64,000 bases of DNA from Accumulibacter sp. (GTDB lineage Bacteria > Pseudomonadota > Gammaproteobacteria > Burkholderiales > Rhodocyclaceae), in contig JACKLX010000004.1 in assembly GCA_024235695.1 (NCBI GenBank), positions 212,252 through 276,251 on the forward strand. Direction: 5' to 3'. Shown here in pieces: positions 63,076 through 64,000 of the stretch. Numbering within the stretch: position 1 is the first letter of the stretch; every line of letters starts with the position of its first letter. The translations under genes and the position numbers were made by a program. The notes beneath the pieces were generated by a model. The model ran no database searches. It saw only the letters and a list, made by a program, of their open reading frames with translations, and was not told the DNA's origin.

Positions 63076-63446
63076 AACTGCTCGTCGATATGAACCTGTC
63101 GCCGCGCGGGGTCGGAATGCTGGCCGATGCCGGGTTCGCAGCGGCGCACTGGTCAGCGTGCGGGGCGACGAATGCGCCAGACTCGGAAATCATGGCCTAC
63201 GCCAAAGTTAACGATTACGTGGTGCTGACCCACGACCTCGATTTCGGCGCGATTCTCGCCGCTACGCACGGCGAAAGACCCAGTGTGGTGCAAATCCGCG
63301 CCGACGATGTCAGCCCGGATGTCATCGGCACGCAGGTCGTGGCCGCTTTGCGGCAGATGGCGTCTGAGTTGGAAGAAGGTGCGTTGCTCACCGTTGATCC
63401 GAATCGTACGCGCTTGCGGGTGTTGCCCTTGCAGCCGAGAGGCTGA
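63072..63446 (+). CDS. DUF5615 PIN-like toxin candidate
   Basis: This 124-residue PIN-like protein begins MKLLVDMNLSPRGVGMLADAGF and contains ACGATNAPDSEIMAYAKVNDYVVLTHDLDFGAIL, with the acidic residues typical of the fold. DUF5615 is found with DUF433 as a toxin-antitoxin-like pair. The gene is intact although its DUF433 partner is damaged. Start overlaps the DUF433 stop. Confidence 0.85.
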   Translation: MKLLVDMNLSPRGVGMLADAGFAAAHWSACGATNAPDSEIMAYAKVNDYVVLTHDLDFGAILAATHGERPSVVQIRADDVSPDVIGTQVVAALRQMASELEEGALLTVDPNRTRLRVLPLQPRG

Positions 63447-63447
63447 T

Positions 63448-64000
63448 ATGCCGGTCGGCTACGCCCGTGTCTCGACCCGGGATCAAGACCTCGATCTTCA
63501 AGTCGAAGCCTCGACCCAGGCGGGTTGCGAGAGGCTTTTCAAAGACAAGGTCAGCGGCAGCCACGCCGAGCGGCCAGGACTGGCCAAAGCGCTGGAAATG
63601 CTGCGTGAGGGCGACACCCTCGTCATCGGGAAGCTCGATCGACTTGGCCGCAGCGTCAGGAACCTGGTCGATCTGGTTGGCAGCTTGCACAAGCAAAGTA
63701 TTCAGTTCAAGAGTCTTGGCGACGGCATCGACACCGGTACTCCTTCAGGTCGCCACTTCTTCGACGTGATCGCCAGCCTGGCAGAAATGGAACATGACCT
63801 GACGATGGAGCGCACCCGTGCAGGCTTGGAAGTCGCTCGCCAGCTTGCCCGCAAGGGCGGCCGCAAACGACAGATGACCGACAGCAAGATTGACTCGGCC
63901 AAGAAACTGCTCGCCACCGGCATGCCGCCTCGCGATGTGGCCAAGAAGCTTGGCGTGTCCGCGCCAACACGGTATCGATGGCTTTCGGCCTCAACGCGGA
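63448..64000 (+). CDS. Serine recombinase, resolvase/invertase family (3' cut by window end)
   Basis: At least 184 residues. The catalytic serine is Ser9 in MPVGYARVSTRDQDLDLQ, with conserved KLDRLGRSVRNLVDLV and EMEHDLTMERTRAGLEVAR. A C-terminal Hin-type HTH (about 140-184, TDSKIDSAKKLLATGMPPRDVAKKLGVSAPTRYRWLSAS) is almost complete. Small serine recombinases of this size resolve transposon cointegrates or invert DNA. Its stop codon lies beyond the window. It suggests a mobile element continues to the right. Confidence 0.93.
   Translation, partial: MPVGYARVSTRDQDLDLQVEASTQAGCERLFKDKVSGSHAERPGLAKALEMLREGDTLVIGKLDRLGRSVRNLVDLVGSLHKQSIQFKSLGDGIDTGTPSGRHFFDVIASLAEMEHDLTMERTRAGLEVARQLARKGGRKRQMTDSKIDSAKKLLATGMPPRDVAKKLGVSAPTRYRWLSASTR

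Overview
The window is a high-GC, gene-dense chromosomal segment. Gene content points to a betaproteobacterium of the Rhodocyclales, possibly Candidatus Accumulibacter or a close relative. The evidence is an rnfABCDGE-nth cluster, a rimP-nusA-infB-rbfA-truB operon, two PEP-CTERM proteins behind sigma-54 promoters, a type 2 PHA depolymerase and an elaborate pst operon. This assignment is an inference from gene content; no search was run. No rRNA, tRNA or CRISPR array was recognised.

Layout. 1-3253: the 3' end of a GLUG/MBG-repeat secreted protein and its TpsB transporter (two-partner secretion). 3.7-15.2 kb: SulP anion transporter, M16 protease, MscL, an aminotransferase, a PHA depolymerase, GlsB and LysM/BON envelope-stress proteins, and an acyl-CoA:acetate CoA-transferase. 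15.3-21.0 kb (minus): pstS-phoU-pstC-pstA-pstB2-pstB1. PhoU carries a C-terminal pseudo-LMW-phosphatase domain, and the two PstB proteins have complementary defects in their ATPase motifs. 21.0-21.9 kb is a long AT-rich non-coding stretch upstream of pstS. 21.9-24.0 kb: a VWA/MoxR pair. 24.6-25.2 kb: the first PEP-CTERM gene. 25.4-33.0 kb (minus): rnfABCDGE, nth, FIST and DUF1841. 33.1-37.9 kb: pyrD and two signalling proteins (PAS-GGDEF-EAL and EAL-HDOD). 38.1-40.3 kb: tupABC tungstate transporter. 40.6-41.6 kb: the second PEP-CTERM gene.

41.8-53.8 kb (minus) holds core housekeeping operons. The first is rimP-nusA-infB-rbfA-truB, whose short leader has a good promoter followed by two terminator-like hairpins. 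The second is PHP nuclease, YciO, M50 protease, trpS, scpA, scpB, rluB. rdgC, a LuxR-type regulator and a DUF1059 gene follow to 56.5 kb.

56.5-64.0 kb is an accessory island. On its left edge is a truncated methyltransferase-like fragment. It contains a type I restriction operon in decay: hsdM is cut to its 3' third and fused downstream of an XRE remnant, hsdS has a 1-nt frameshift, and a small DUF1016 chimera begins with a copy of the hsdR 5' end. hsdR itself is intact. A ParD antitoxin with only a stub of a toxin, a damaged DUF433 gene with an intact DUF5615 partner, and a serine recombinase running off the window complete it.

Most noteworthy: the asymmetric PstB pair with the fused PhoU; the sigma-54 promoters and a near-identical 17-bp element shared by both PEP-CTERM genes; the rimP-nusA-infB leader; and the fusion-scarred restriction/toxin island.
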